DNA of 64,000 nt from Rugamonas apoptosis. GTDB lineage: Bacteria > Pseudomonadota > Gammaproteobacteria > Burkholderiales > Burkholderiaceae_D. Below, one piece after another: positions 26,968-36,696 of the stretch; the first letter of the stretch is position 1, and the number at the start of each line of letters is the position of its first letter. The stretch is from the NCBI RefSeq assembly GCF_014042355.1, contig NZ_JACEZU010000008.1, forward strand, positions 248,001 to 312,000, read 5' to 3'. Made by a program: the position numbers and the translations under genes. The notes under the pieces are model-generated. The model searched no databases. It was not told the origin of the DNA and was given only the letters and a program-made list of their open reading frames with translations.

Positions 26968-29900
26968 GCGTGTTCCCCGTCGTCCGTGATCGGTTCGACC
27001 GTGATGTGATCCTTGAGCCAGTCGGCCAGCGGGCCATACAGGGCCTGGGCGCAGTCGGCCCACAATTCCTCCGCCGACAGCGCGGCGAAGTCCGGCCACA
27101 GGCGCGCCAGGCACAGGTCCGCATTCTCGCCGTCGACGTCGAAGCCGCCGTCATACACGGCACGCGGATCGCCACCCTGGGCCAGCGCCAGCGCCGTCTT
27201 GCAGGCCGTGGGCAGCGGACGGTGCATGCCATCGCGCCAGATGCTGACCAGATCGTGCAGAGTCCGCAGCGCCGCGCCCTGCTCCAGCGGCGCCATGATA
27301 ACGATGGCATCGCGCGCCACCAGGTAGCCGCTGACGGGCATGCCGGCCGCCGCCGCCGCCAACTGGCGCAGCCACATGGGGATCAACTTGTCGCCGCGCG
27401 GCTGGCGCGCCTTGTCCGTCACCTTGGACGACATCTGCGTGAGCCACACGGTATCGCTGCCATTGCTGCGCAAGTGATCCAGCCAATCATCCAGCGGCAC
27501 GCCGGACAGTTCCAGGCTCACCGCCAGCTTGGGCGCGGCTTGCGGATAATGCTGGCGCAGCGTGAGCCAGGCGCAGCGCACCGGCACCAGCGCATCCACC
27601 AGCTGGCGCTGCCACTGCTGGCCGATCAGGCCGATCGGCAGCACGCCCTCGCGCGCCAGCCGTTCGGCGCGCACGGTCAGATGCTCGCACACTTGCTCCA
27701 ACTGTTCGGCGTCGGCGCCGTCATCATCCAGCATCACGTCTTCGAGCAGATAGCGTTCCAGCGCGTTGAGCGAGAATGGTTCCTCGTCCTCGCCCACCAG
27801 CGCCGCATCGCCGAAGATCACGCCCAGGCGCTGGCGGAAGAAGTAGCGCACCGGCTGGCGCATGAAGCTGGCCAGCGCCGACAACTTGAGCCGGTATTTG
27901 TCGTCGATCTCGAACGGCGGCAGCTCGGCCACCTCCTGTTGCGCGGTGCTGTCGGCGTGGGCGGCGCGCCATTCGCCGGCGTAGGTGAGCAAGCCGCCAG
28001 CCTCGAAATAGCGGCGGCTGAACGGCTGCAGCGCGTGCTCCGTGGTGCGCGCGTGCAGGTCCAGGCCCCAGCCGTTGACCAGGTAGTCGCGCAGTTGCGA
28101 CACCAGCACCGACGGCGGCTGCTCGCTGTTGTCGCGCACATTGCGCCCGACCCAGCTCACATACAGCTTGTCGCGCGCGGCCAGCAAGGCTTCCAGCATC
28201 AGATAGCGGTCGTCGTCGCGGCGCGAACGGTCGCCAGGACGGGCCATGCCCGGCTGCGCCAGCAAGTCGAAATCGGCCTTGGGCGCGCGGCGCGGGAAGT
28301 CGCCATCGTTCATGCCCAACAGGCAGACCACGCGGAACGGCACGGCGCGCATCGGCATCAGCGTGCAGAAGGTTACGCCGCCGGACACGAACTGGTGGTC
28401 CAAAGTCGGCTCGTCCAGCGCGCCCAGCCACGCTTCGCGCAGCACGGCCAGCGGCACGGCTTCATTGAAACCGGCCGCCTCGCAGGTGGTGAGCCAGTGA
28501 TTGAGCGTGTCGCTGAGCTGAGCCAGTGTGAGGCGGTCGTTCTCCTCGGCGCCGTCGAAGAAAGTGGCCAGCAAGGCGCGCGCCTGCACGCCCCAATCGG
28601 ACGGGGAGCGGGACTGGGCCAGCAGCGCGCGCCAGTGCAGCAGCGCCTCCACCAACTGGGCCAGCGAGCCGGCCAGCGCGGCATCGAGGCCGCCCACTTC
28701 CGCATACGGTTCAATGCCGGCGAAACTGGCGCCGTCGCCGCTCGCATAACCAAGCAGCATGCGCCGCACGCCAAAGATCCAGGCATTCTGTTCACCGGCC
28801 GAACCCAGGCCCAGGCCATCGCGGTGGGTCTGGTCCAGGCCCCAGCGCACACCGGCCCCTTCGATCCACAGGCCCAGCGTGGGCAAATCTTCCGCGCTCA
28901 GGCCGAAGCGCTGGGCCAGTGCCGGCACGTCCAGCAGGTCGCGCACTTCGCTCTGGCGGCAGCGCTGCTGGGGCAAGCGCAGCAGCCACTCCAGCGCCAC
29001 CAGCAGCGGATTGACGCTGCGGTCCTTGACGTCGGCGATTTCGAACGGAATGTAGCGCGGGTCGCTGCGCTTGTGCTGGGCGAACACGGCGTGGATGGCG
29101 GCCGAACAGGTATCGATATCGGGCACCATCACCACCACGTCGCGTGGGCGCAGGGGCGTGTCGCCACCGGCAGCGAACATGGACAACAGCTGATCGTGCA
29201 GCACTTCCACTTCGCGCTGGACGCTGTGGGCGATGTGGAATTCGATTGAGCGGTCCGTGTCCGGCGGCGCGCGGTGCGGATGCTCGGACAGCGGCAGCAA
29301 GTCGCGCACGGCAGCCTGCACCTGGCCCAGCAAAGTAGCGGCCTCGCCATCGCTGAACAGGTCGACCCGCAGCGGCGCGCTGCCATCCTCGCCCTGCGCC
29401 TCGGCGGCGGCCGCCGCTTCCGCGTCGAATTCATCCAGCATGCGGATGAAATCGCGGCCCTGGCGCCCCCAACTGGCCAGCAGCGGATGGCTGTGCGCGT
29501 GCAGCTCCTCCAGCGGGATCTGCCCCAGGTCCTGGCCATTGCGCAGTTGCTGGCGGCGGTGCGCGGCGCGCAGCAGGTCGCGCCCGTCGATGATATCGCC
29601 CCAATAGAACTGGCACGGATTGGGCACGGCCAGCAGCACCTGCGTGTGGCGCGCCAGCGAAGCCAGTGCCTGCAAGCTCTGGTACGGCAGCGCCGACACG
29701 CCGAACAGCACGATGCGGCGCGGCAGGCGGCCGGCCGGCGCCACGCCAGCGGCGATGGTGCGCACGAATTCCGTATGCACGGTGGCGCGGCCCAGGCCCC
29801 GCTCCTCCGGTGCCACGTCCGCCATCACGGCCCGCCACAACTGGCCTTGCCAGCACTGGTCGGGCGGCAGCGGCACCGTTTCACCGCGCGCGCTGCGCAA

Positions 29901-30386
29901 CTGATCCCGTCCGGCGGCCCAGTCCTCCAGCCAGTCGGCGCGGTACACCTGATATTGGTCGAACAGGTCGGCCAGCCGTTCGGCCAATTGCAGCCGGCGC
30001 TCGGCCTCGCCGTCGGCCAGGAAATGGCGCAGCGGCGTGAAGACGGCTTGGTTCAGCAGCGTGGGCAGCAAGCGCATCAAGCGCCAGGTGAGCGGGCCTT
30101 TATCGAAGGCCGACAGGGCCGGCACCCGTTCGCGCCCCAGCATGCCGCGGTAGGTGTCCCACAGGAAGCGGGCCGGCAGCGCCACGCGGGTGGCCGCGCA
30201 CACGCCCAACTCCTCGGCCAGCGCGATCTTGAGCCACTCGGCCACACCGTTCGACTGCACCAGGAAAATGTCCTGCTCCAGCGGCCCCAGCGGATGGTTG
30301 CGCAGCCACTGGAACACGGCCGCGCGCAGCTGTTCCATCTGGTTGCCGTGCAGGATCAGCAGGCCGGGGGTGATGCTCGAATGCAT
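26964..30386 (-). CDS. recC: Exodeoxyribonuclease V subunit gamma RecC
   Basis: A 1140-residue subunit that splits the DNA strands and recognises Chi. Family features are the start LLILHGNQMEQLR (the GN/SN-x-x-E-x-L pattern), LVQSNGVAEWLKIALAE, later RVVCLLGMNDGDFPRR and DRSRRDDDRYLMLEALLAARDKLYVSW (shown here by its conserved RRDDDRYLMLEALL). The ATG at 30386 has GGAG four bases upstream on the minus strand. It is the first gene of the recC-recB-recD operon. Confidence 0.95.
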   Translation of the reverse strand: MHSSITPGLLILHGNQMEQLRAAVFQWLRNHPLGPLEQDIFLVQSNGVAEWLKIALAEELGVCAATRVALPARFLWDTYRGMLGRERVPALSAFDKGPLTWRLMRLLPTLLNQAVFTPLRHFLADGEAERRLQLAERLADLFDQYQVYRADWLEDWAAGRDQLRSARGETVPLPPDQCWQGQLWRAVMADVAPEERGLGRATVHTEFVRTIAAGVAPAGRLPRRIVLFGVSALPYQSLQALASLARHTQVLLAVPNPCQFYWGDIIDGRDLLRAAHRRQQLRNGQDLGQIPLEELHAHSHPLLASWGRQGRDFIRMLDEFDAEAAAAAEAQGEDGSAPLRVDLFSDGEAATLLGQVQAAVRDLLPLSEHPHRAPPDTDRSIEFHIAHSVQREVEVLHDQLLSMFAAGGDTPLRPRDVVVMVPDIDTCSAAIHAVFAQHKRSDPRYIPFEIADVKDRSVNPLLVALEWLLRLPQQRCRQSEVRDLLDVPALAQRFGLSAEDLPTLGLWIEGAGVRWGLDQTHRDGLGLGSAGEQNAWIFGVRRMLLGYASGDGASFAGIEPYAEVGGLDAALAGSLAQLVEALLHWRALLAQSRSPSDWGVQARALLATFFDGAEENDRLTLAQLSDTLNHWLTTCEAAGFNEAVPLAVLREAWLGALDEPTLDHQFVSGGVTFCTLMPMRAVPFRVVCLLGMNDGDFPRRAPKADFDLLAQPGMARPGDRSRRDDDRYLMLEALLAARDKLYVSWVGRNVRDNSEQPPSVLVSQLRDYLVNGWGLDLHARTTEHALQPFSRRYFEAGGLLTYAGEWRAAHADSTAQQEVAELPPFEIDDKYRLKLSALASFMRQPVRYFFRQRLGVIFGDAALVGEDEEPFSLNALERYLLEDVMLDDDGADAEQLEQVCEHLTVRAERLAREGVLPIGLIGQQWQRQLVDALVPVRCAWLTLRQHYPQAAPKLAVSLELSGVPLDDWLDHLRSNGSDTVWLTQMSSKVTDKARQPRGDKLIPMWLRQLAAAAAGMPVSGYLVARDAIVIMAPLEQGAALRTLHDLVSIWRDGMHRPLPTACKTALALAQGGDPRAVYDGGFDVDGENADLCLARLWPDFAALSAEELWADCAQALYGPLADWLKDHITVEPITDDGEHA

Positions 30387-30488
30387 GGGGCTCCGTTTGG
30401 TGGCGCGCCGGAATGGCGCCATGCGCATTATCGCCGCTGGCGCGCTGGTGCGCAGCCCCCTGGGCGATAGATTGACGTCAATTTTTCG

Positions 30489-30666
30489 ATTCGGTGTCAG
30501 GTCTGTCATTCGGACACCAAGACAATACCCTTGCGATCTATCAAACGACCTCGAAATCGCATGTGGTAAAAAGCCGAAGCTACTTTAGATCATCGAAAAA
30601 ACGTCCCAGGATGAGAAAAATCAAAGATAGGCGGCGACTGTCCGATTGACAGACCTGACACTGAAT
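30489..30666. repeat. Inverted-repeat element upstream of recC
   Basis: Two arms at 30489-30516 and 30639-30666 are inverted copies of each other over 28 bp with two mismatches (core gtgtcaggtctgtca and its complement). They enclose 122 bp with no coding capacity. Within it, an A-run copy near 30590-30606 (tcgaaaaaacgtc) partly complements gacgtcaatttttcga just left of the first arm. It looks like a REPIN or MITE-type dispersed repeat, and occupies most of the 292-bp gap between recC and the next gene. Confidence 0.75.
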
Positions 30667-30678
30667 TGCTGACTTGTA

Positions 30679-31323
30679 TCACCGGCGCCGCAGCACCACA
30701 TGGGTCGCCTTCTCCGTTCCAACGAACTCGACGCATTCGTAACCTAGCGCCCGCAAGTCCGCCCCTTCGAACAGGCGCTCGCCCCGGCCCAGCAGGACCG
30801 GCGAGATCGCGATATGCAATTCGTCTATGAGCCCTTCTTGCAGATACTGCCGAATTACACTGGCCCCGCCGCCGATGCGCACGTCCATGCCGTTCGCGGC
30901 GGCGCGGGCCAGGTCCAGCGCTGCCCGGATGCCACCCGTGACGAAGTGAAAAGTCGTGCCGCCCTCCATCTCGATCGACGGTCGCGCATGATGGGTCAGG
31001 ACGAACACGGGCACGTGGTACGGCGGGTTGTCGCCCCACCAGCCCTTCCAGTTCAGGTCGGGCCATGGTCCCCGCACCGGTCCGAACATATTTCGCCCCA
31101 GTATCCAGGCGCCCACGTTCCGGAATCCCCGCGCGGCGAAGTCCTCGTCGACCCCGGTCGTGCCTTCGCCCCCGCCGTGGGCGCGCTGGAATGTGCGTGT
31201 CGGGATGAACCATTGGTGCAAGTCCGTCCCGCCCTCGCCCAATGGGTTGTTGAGGTCCTGATTCGGACCGGCTCCATAGCCATCGATGGAGATGGTGAAA
31301 CTTTCAACTCGAACGCGTGTCAT
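30679..31323 (-). CDS. Dihydrofolate reductase family protein (RibD C-terminal-like)
   Basis: A 214-residue NADPH-dependent-reductase-fold protein. It starts with VESFTISIDGYGAG (the family S-x-DG-x-x-A/G pattern); AWILGRNMFGP and VFVLTHHARPSIEMEGGTTFHFV follow. The cofactor-region motif is DVRIGGGASVIRQYLQEGLIDELHIAISPVLLG, seen as IGGGASV then LIDELHI. Family members include RibD-type reductases and many enzymes of unknown substrate. The start at 31323 has gggga upstream; a longer frame to 31377 lacks support. Confidence 0.88.
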   Translation of the reverse strand: MTRVRVESFTISIDGYGAGPNQDLNNPLGEGGTDLHQWFIPTRTFQRAHGGGEGTTGVDEDFAARGFRNVGAWILGRNMFGPVRGPWPDLNWKGWWGDNPPYHVPVFVLTHHARPSIEMEGGTTFHFVTGGIRAALDLARAAANGMDVRIGGGASVIRQYLQEGLIDELHIAISPVLLGRGERLFEGADLRALGYECVEFVGTEKATHVVLRRR

Positions 31324-31491
31324 GCTGATGTCCCCACATTCTCTTGCGATTTCAACAAAATACACCTGTTTGCGCACGTCTGCACCGTTTCCGCTATGTC
31401 AGCATAGCCATCAAAATGATGCAATATTTGGAGAGAATTCCGTACGGCAACATATAGTAAGATTTACGCAATCATGTCCCTGGAGTGCCGC

Positions 31492-31902
31492 ATGTCGTTT
31501 CGTCCCGCAGGATTTTGCTTTATTTTCGCACTGGGAATGGCAGCGGCCGCCGTCCAGGCCCGGGGCGTCGAGGAGGTGCCGCCGCCGCACTTTTCGATCT
31601 CCATCCAGGGCACCGGCATCGCCGGCAAAACGCTGGAGCTGGATGCCCCGCCCTACAGCAAGACGGTGGTGGGGTCACTGGGCGACTTGACGGTGGAACT
31701 GACGCCACGCCAGGATACCGACCCGAACAGCCGCGCTATCGTGCGCCTGCTGCGCAATTACGAGGGGGCTCGCGTGCTGTTGCACACGGCCAAGGTCGCG
31801 GGAAACAATCCGGGGAAATGGCAGTTGGCTTACTTGATTTGTAACGATGCGGTGACCTTCATGTCGCCGGCGCCGCAAAATCTGCCCGGCTGCCGCCCAT
31901 AA
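31492..31902 (+). CDS. Small secreted hypothetical protein
   Basis: A 136-residue protein with a clear signal peptide (hydrophobic FCFIFALGMAAAAVQA, cleavage after ARG/QA region near residue 23). The mature part is beta-rich with no recognised domain. Two late Cys residues (LICND and PGCRP) may form a disulfide. The ATG at 31492 is preceded by ggag (31482-31485); an upstream ATG at 31474 would add six residues. Not recognised as a known family. Confidence 0.65.
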   Translation: MSFRPAGFCFIFALGMAAAAVQARGVEEVPPPHFSISIQGTGIAGKTLELDAPPYSKTVVGSLGDLTVELTPRQDTDPNSRAIVRLLRNYEGARVLLHTAKVAGNNPGKWQLAYLICNDAVTFMSPAPQNLPGCRP

Positions 31903-31935
31903 TCACCCTCGCCTCGCCGCACGCGCCAGACGGGC

Positions 31936-34900
31936 TCAGCCCGGCGCCAGCGCCACCAGTTCCTGCGCCACCAATTCATTGAGCTGGGCCAGCATAACGT
32001 GCATCTGCGCCACCAACTGACGGGCGCGTGCCGCGTCGGGCTCCTTGCGCATCTGTTCCAGCGCCAGGCACAGGTTGCCAAAGCGCATCGCACCCACGGC
32101 TCGCGCCGAGGATTTGATGCGGTGTCCCAGTTCCGACAATTGCCTCAGGTCGTCCTGGGCCAGGGCTGCATCCACTTCCACCATGCCGGCCCGGGCCGAA
32201 TCGAGGAACAGCATCGCGTACTTGCGCATTTTGTCCGGCTTGTTGCCAAAGGTCTGGCCCAGCGCGGCCATGTCGAACATCTCGGCCTCGCCGGTTTCCG
32301 GCACGGACGCGGCCGGATTGCTTGCTGCCCCCGTCGGCGCACTGAACGTTGCCTCCAATAGCGGGGCGGGCGTGGTGATGGGGGGCGCGCTGATCGCGAC
32401 CGGGGCCGGCGCCAGGGCGTTGGCGGCGGCCGGGGGAATCACCAGGGCGGGCGAACTGGCGCCCGGCGTCGCCGTGGGAAGTGGCACGGCGGGCACGGCC
32501 CCTACCCCAGCCGCAAGCCCGTCGGCGGCCGGCGGCGGTGTCAACGATGCCTTGGTCGGGGCGCCGGCTGCGGCGGCCGTGGTAGCTGCGGTGGGTGTGT
32601 TGGCTGTGTTGGCTGTGCTGGCCGCAGCGGCTGCGGCGCCAGCGGACGTGGCAGCGGTGACGGTCGTAGCCGTCGTAGCGGTATTGGCGGTCGTCGCCGT
32701 CGTTGCGGAAGAGGCGACGGCGGCAGTCGCGGCGCTGCCCCCCCCTGCGACCGGCACCGGCACGACCACATCCGGCACCAGCACGGTCGGCGGAGCGTCG
32801 ACCGGCGCCAACGGGCCGGCCGCGCGCGCCCGCTGGCTCATCCATTTCGACAGCACATTGAACAGCAGCTGCGGCGCGATCGGCTTGGTTACGAATTCGT
32901 CCATACCCGCTTCGATACAGCGGCGCTGGTCTTCGCGACCGGCGTTGGCCGTCATGGCAATCACCAACGTCGCTTGCAATCGGGAATCAGAGCGGATCAA
33001 GCGAGTAGCCTCGAAACCATCCATCACCGGCATCTGCACGTCCATCAGCACGCAGTCATAGTGCTGACGCAGCAGCATGTCGATCGCTTCCTTGCCGTTG
33101 TTGGCCACGGCCACGATGGCGCCGGCATCCTCCAGCAACTCCTGACCCACTTGCTGGCTGAATACGTTGTCCTCCACCAGCAGGATGGAGGCGCCGCGGA
33201 TGCTGTCGAGCACGTCCGGCTGCACGGCCGCGTCGTTGGGCTCCAGGAAGCTGGTGCCCTTGGCCAGCCGCGCCGTGAACCAGAACGTGCTGCCCTCGCC
33301 CAGCCGGCTTTCCACCCCCACCGTGCCGCCCATCAACTCGGCCAGTTGCTTGCTGATCACCAGACCGAGCCCGGTGCCGCCATATTTGCGGGTGGTCGAG
33401 GTGTCAGCCTGGTGGAACGATTGGAACAGGTTGCTCATCTGGCTCAGCGTCATACCTATGCCTTCATCCTGCACCTCGAAGCGCACCAGGGTGGTGTTGT
33501 CGCGGTCTTCCACCGGACGGGCACGGATGTAGATCCTGCCATTTTCGGAGAACTTGATGGCATTATTAGTGAAGTTAAGCAGCACTTGTTCCAGCCGCAA
33601 CGGGTCGCCGCGCAACTGGTGCGACAAGCCGGGCCATATTTCATACACCAGTTCCAGGCCCTTGCGTGCAGCACTCTCGCCAAGCTGGCTGGAAATATTG
33701 CTCAGCAGCGAGTCGAGCGCGAAATCGGCCACTTCCAGCTCCATCTTGCCGGCCTCGATCTTGGAGAAGTCCAGGATGTCGTTGATGATGCCCAGCAAAT
33801 GCTGGCTGGAATGGAAAATCTTGCTCAGATAGTCGCGCTGCTTGGGATCGCTGACGGCTTTCAGCGCCAGGTGCGCCATGCCGATGATGCTGTTCATCGG
33901 GGTGCGGATCTCGTGGCTCATATTGGACAGGAAGTCGCTCTTGGCCTGGTTGGCGGCATCGGCCTGTTCCTTGAGATTGTGCAACTCCGTCACGTCGGTC
34001 GACAGCGCGATCACGGCCGTCTCGGCGCGGTCGATTTCCACCGGCACCTTCACGGTCCACAAATGGTGCACGGCCCCTTGGTTGTCCGTATACACTTCCT
34101 CGCCGGCCCGCTTGACGTTGTCGGCGATCACGGAACGGTCGTCGGCCCAGGCCGCGTCGGCGGCGGCGGCCGGCATCAGGTCGCGGTCCAGTTTGCCGAT
34201 GATGTCTTGCACCGGCAACGCCATCACTTGCGCCACCTTGGCGTTGGCATAGATGTAGCGCCGGTCCTGGCTCTTCATGTAGACCCGCGCGTCCACGTTG
34301 TTGAGCACGGTATCGAGCAACAGCCGCTGCTTGATGGCGCTGCGGCGCGACGAATATAACATGAAGAAGTAACCGTAGATCAGCATCGTGCCGGCGAAGC
34401 CCGTGGCCAGCGCGATGATGGGGAAATAGGTGTCGAACATGGTCAGCAGGTCGGCCTTGCGCACCACGAAATGGGCTTTCCACAGGCTGCCGTTGAAATC
34501 AATGGGCAACACCGACTGGAAGAATTCTGCCTCGTGCCCCACTGGCAGCAGGCTGGGCTGCATGGAACCATTGTCGTTGAACAGCAGCCGGTCGGTCTTC
34601 TCGATCACCAGCCGGCGCTGCTCGACGTCGGCGCTACCGTCGGCATACAAGGTCAGGTGCACCTGGCGCACGGCCATCTCGTCGATGGCGCCCTGCACCA
34701 GCTTGGGCACGCTGAATCCGATGCCCACCGTGCCCAGATAGGCGGCGCGCCGGCTCACCACGTCCGTCAGTTCCATGCCGCGCCGGTACACGGGCAGGCG
34801 CATGCCCAGCCCGATGTGGGGTGTCGGTTGCTTGACGACGATGGGCTGACCCGACGCGCCCACCTGGCCGCTGTCGCGCGACAATTCCATGGCGCGGTCG

Positions 34901-35430
34901 ATGGCGGGATTGGCGGCGATATCCACGCCCATCTTTTCCTGCGCCAGCGCGGTCGGTTCCAGATAGGTCAGCACGGCGTAGTGGGCACGCCGGCCGGGCG
35001 GTTTGATGTCGAAACGGGGATAGCCTTGCGGCACCAGGCTGTTGTCGGCGCGCACGGCGGCCACGAAGGCGTCACGCTGGGCGTCCGACACCAGTGGCGC
35101 CCAGGTCAGCGCCTCGATGGCGGCGAAGTGTTGCGGCAAGTCCAGGCTGGCCACATATTGGTGAAATTGCAGGCGGCTCAGGTTGTCCGTGGTCTGGAAC
35201 AGCGCCACCAAACCGCGCACCAGGTCGGAATACGATTTGACGCGGGCCGAAATACTGTATTGGGTGCTGCGGGTCAGGTTCTGGAAGCGCTGTTCGGCGT
35301 CATCCTCCACCGTCTTCAGGGCGGCCGCGTACAGCGTCAAACCGACCGCCAGCGCCAGCGACAAGCCCACGCCCCAGATCAGCATGCGCGAGCTCGCCAC
35401 TCCCTTGCCCAGCTTAACCAATGTGCGCAT
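31936..35430 (-). CDS. CHASE-PAS hybrid histidine kinase with REC and Hpt
   Basis: A 1164-residue membrane hybrid kinase. TM1 is at ~17-38, a periplasmic CHASE-type sensor at ~60-310, TM2 at ~330-352, and PAS at ~365-480. The HisKA His lies near 506 in FLSNMSHEIRTPMN. HATPase spans ~610-730 (KYGGTGLGLVIS). A receiver follows, with the acceptor Asp near 794 (CVLMDVQMPVMDGF) and a Lys in TKPIAPQ. A ~170-residue Ala/Thr/Pro linker (~875-1048) connects to an Hpt domain with its His near 1103 (ELGHRIKSS). This is a full phosphorelay in one chain. No partner regulator is adjacent; the nearby REC-GGDEF gene at 36697 is a candidate. Confidence 0.93.
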   Translation of the reverse strand: MRTLVKLGKGVASSRMLIWGVGLSLALAVGLTLYAAALKTVEDDAEQRFQNLTRSTQYSISARVKSYSDLVRGLVALFQTTDNLSRLQFHQYVASLDLPQHFAAIEALTWAPLVSDAQRDAFVAAVRADNSLVPQGYPRFDIKPPGRRAHYAVLTYLEPTALAQEKMGVDIAANPAIDRAMELSRDSGQVGASGQPIVVKQPTPHIGLGMRLPVYRRGMELTDVVSRRAAYLGTVGIGFSVPKLVQGAIDEMAVRQVHLTLYADGSADVEQRRLVIEKTDRLLFNDNGSMQPSLLPVGHEAEFFQSVLPIDFNGSLWKAHFVVRKADLLTMFDTYFPIIALATGFAGTMLIYGYFFMLYSSRRSAIKQRLLLDTVLNNVDARVYMKSQDRRYIYANAKVAQVMALPVQDIIGKLDRDLMPAAAADAAWADDRSVIADNVKRAGEEVYTDNQGAVHHLWTVKVPVEIDRAETAVIALSTDVTELHNLKEQADAANQAKSDFLSNMSHEIRTPMNSIIGMAHLALKAVSDPKQRDYLSKIFHSSQHLLGIINDILDFSKIEAGKMELEVADFALDSLLSNISSQLGESAARKGLELVYEIWPGLSHQLRGDPLRLEQVLLNFTNNAIKFSENGRIYIRARPVEDRDNTTLVRFEVQDEGIGMTLSQMSNLFQSFHQADTSTTRKYGGTGLGLVISKQLAELMGGTVGVESRLGEGSTFWFTARLAKGTSFLEPNDAAVQPDVLDSIRGASILLVEDNVFSQQVGQELLEDAGAIVAVANNGKEAIDMLLRQHYDCVLMDVQMPVMDGFEATRLIRSDSRLQATLVIAMTANAGREDQRRCIEAGMDEFVTKPIAPQLLFNVLSKWMSQRARAAGPLAPVDAPPTVLVPDVVVPVPVAGGGSAATAAVASSATTATTANTATTATTVTAATSAGAAAAAASTANTANTPTAATTAAAAGAPTKASLTPPPAADGLAAGVGAVPAVPLPTATPGASSPALVIPPAAANALAPAPVAISAPPITTPAPLLEATFSAPTGAASNPAASVPETGEAEMFDMAALGQTFGNKPDKMRKYAMLFLDSARAGMVEVDAALAQDDLRQLSELGHRIKSSARAVGAMRFGNLCLALEQMRKEPDAARARQLVAQMHVMLAQLNELVAQELVALAPG

Positions 35431-35859
35431 CGTCCGTCACTTTATGTCTGAATAAAAACAGGCCATGACTGCCTGACCAGGACGCCTGATCGAAAGAAAT
35501 TTGCATCACAGCAGCATACTATTAATGACGCCGAGTAACCACGTTTACCTGTTAAAGCCCGGCGTTGGTTTACGCGCTACGACACGCGTTATGACATAAA
35601 TCAACAGTCACGCTGCATATTTTCCGCCTGGCGCGGAACTGGCGGCGGCGCCTTGCGCTCTAACTCTTCAGTTGCAAGGAGAAAGTCGTGGACGCAGCCG
35701 CCATGCGGGGGGGGGCAGCCGCTATATTAACGGGAAGCGCGCCATCGCGCAGCAGCGCATATGTAAGTAACGGGTAAGTAACGGTGCGCGCTGGCGCGCT
35801 GTGATGATTCTATCGGGCGTGATGAAGTGGGCCGGCGCGCACACAACCCGATCATCGCG
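35431..35859. other. Intergenic region with G9 tract and 11-bp tandem duplication
   Basis: This 429-bp stretch has no recognisable gene. A strong ribosome site (aaggaga, 35676-35682) precedes a GTG (35688) that opens a 29-codon frame ending at 35777, running through a 9-G homopolymer (35707-35715). A perfect 11-bp direct duplication (gtaagtaacgg) lies at 35763-35784. The site may be the old start of the decayed PHP gene that follows, but no frame across the G-tract (one base more or less) reaches it. Confidence 0.55.
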
Positions 35860-36537
35860 AATTCGACGCAGCGCTCGACGTCCCCTACCACGCCGGCCCC
35901 GGCATGGCCAACGCACCCAATACGACACCCGTGCCCACCGGCGCCGCCATCGCACCGTACCCGGTGTACTACGGCAATCTCCACAGCCAGACCATCCACT
36001 GCGACGGCGGCGGCGACCAGGCCCATTGCAGCGGCGCGCAAGCCCCGCAAAGCGCCGCGCCATGTGGCCTTCAGCTCCGGCCAAGACAACCATTGCGCCA
36101 ACTGGGGCGCCTCATACAGCAACCGCAGCGCCATCCTGTTGCCCAGCGAAACACCGTTCGACCACGCCGGCGTGCTGGCGGCCCTGCGCGCGCGCCGCGT
36201 GTTCGCCACCATGGACAAGCAAAGCCGATTCATGCTCACCGCCAACGGCCACCTGATGGGCGAACGCTTCGCCAGCTGTGGCCCCCTCACGCTGTCCGTG
36301 CGCTACGCCGGCGCGCCCGGCCGCGCACCGGCGGAACTGACTGTCATCGAAGGAGTTCCCGGGCGCAACGGCACCGTCACCGAACTGGCGCGCACGGCCG
36401 ACACCACCCTGCTGCCCGCCCCCGGCGAGCACTTCCATTACGCCCGCTTGACCCAGGACGACGGCAAGCTGCTGTGGTCGGCGCCGGTATGGATCAGCCA
36501 GCGGTCCGCCCCACTATCGTGCGCTGTGCCCCCTTAA
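35860..36537 (+). pseudogene. Decayed PHP-domain metallophosphoesterase
   Basis: Two pieces of one secreted PHP-family protein lie in different frames. The first (frame of 35904) reads DVPYHAGPGMANAP, then PYPVYYGNLHSQTIHCDGGG, the metal-binding start of a PHP domain (Y-GNLH-x-x-T-x-x-DG). It runs to about 36060. The second (frame of 35827) begins VAFSSGQDNHCANWG and continues through RRVFATMDK, LTANGHLMGERF, EGVPGRNGTVTEL and DGKLLWSAPVWIS to the stop at 36537. The catalytic middle of the domain, several hundred residues in intact relatives as I recall the family, is missing. The frame shift and internal deletion join at about 36055-36065. Confidence 0.8.
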
Positions 36538-36696
36538 TTTCCGCTAAACTTTTTCATTCAGGAAATTCGTGGGCATCCGTTGCTTTGCAGACAGTTTGTG
36601 GGCGCCGCATTTCGCTTGACTACCAAGCGCACTGGCGTATCTTTCAAGTCAAAGAACAAGCGCCGACCTCACTCCATCGCAGCCACGCCGTCTCCT

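Noticed and set aside
23032..27009. A 1325-codon open frame antisense to recB and recD
   Set aside because: It is a by-product of high-GC third positions. The translated product is His/Gln/Arg-rich without motifs, while the minus-strand frame carries clear RecB and RecD motifs. The same applies to long antisense frames at 13570-15108, 39039-40766, 41706-43532 and 45915-48533.
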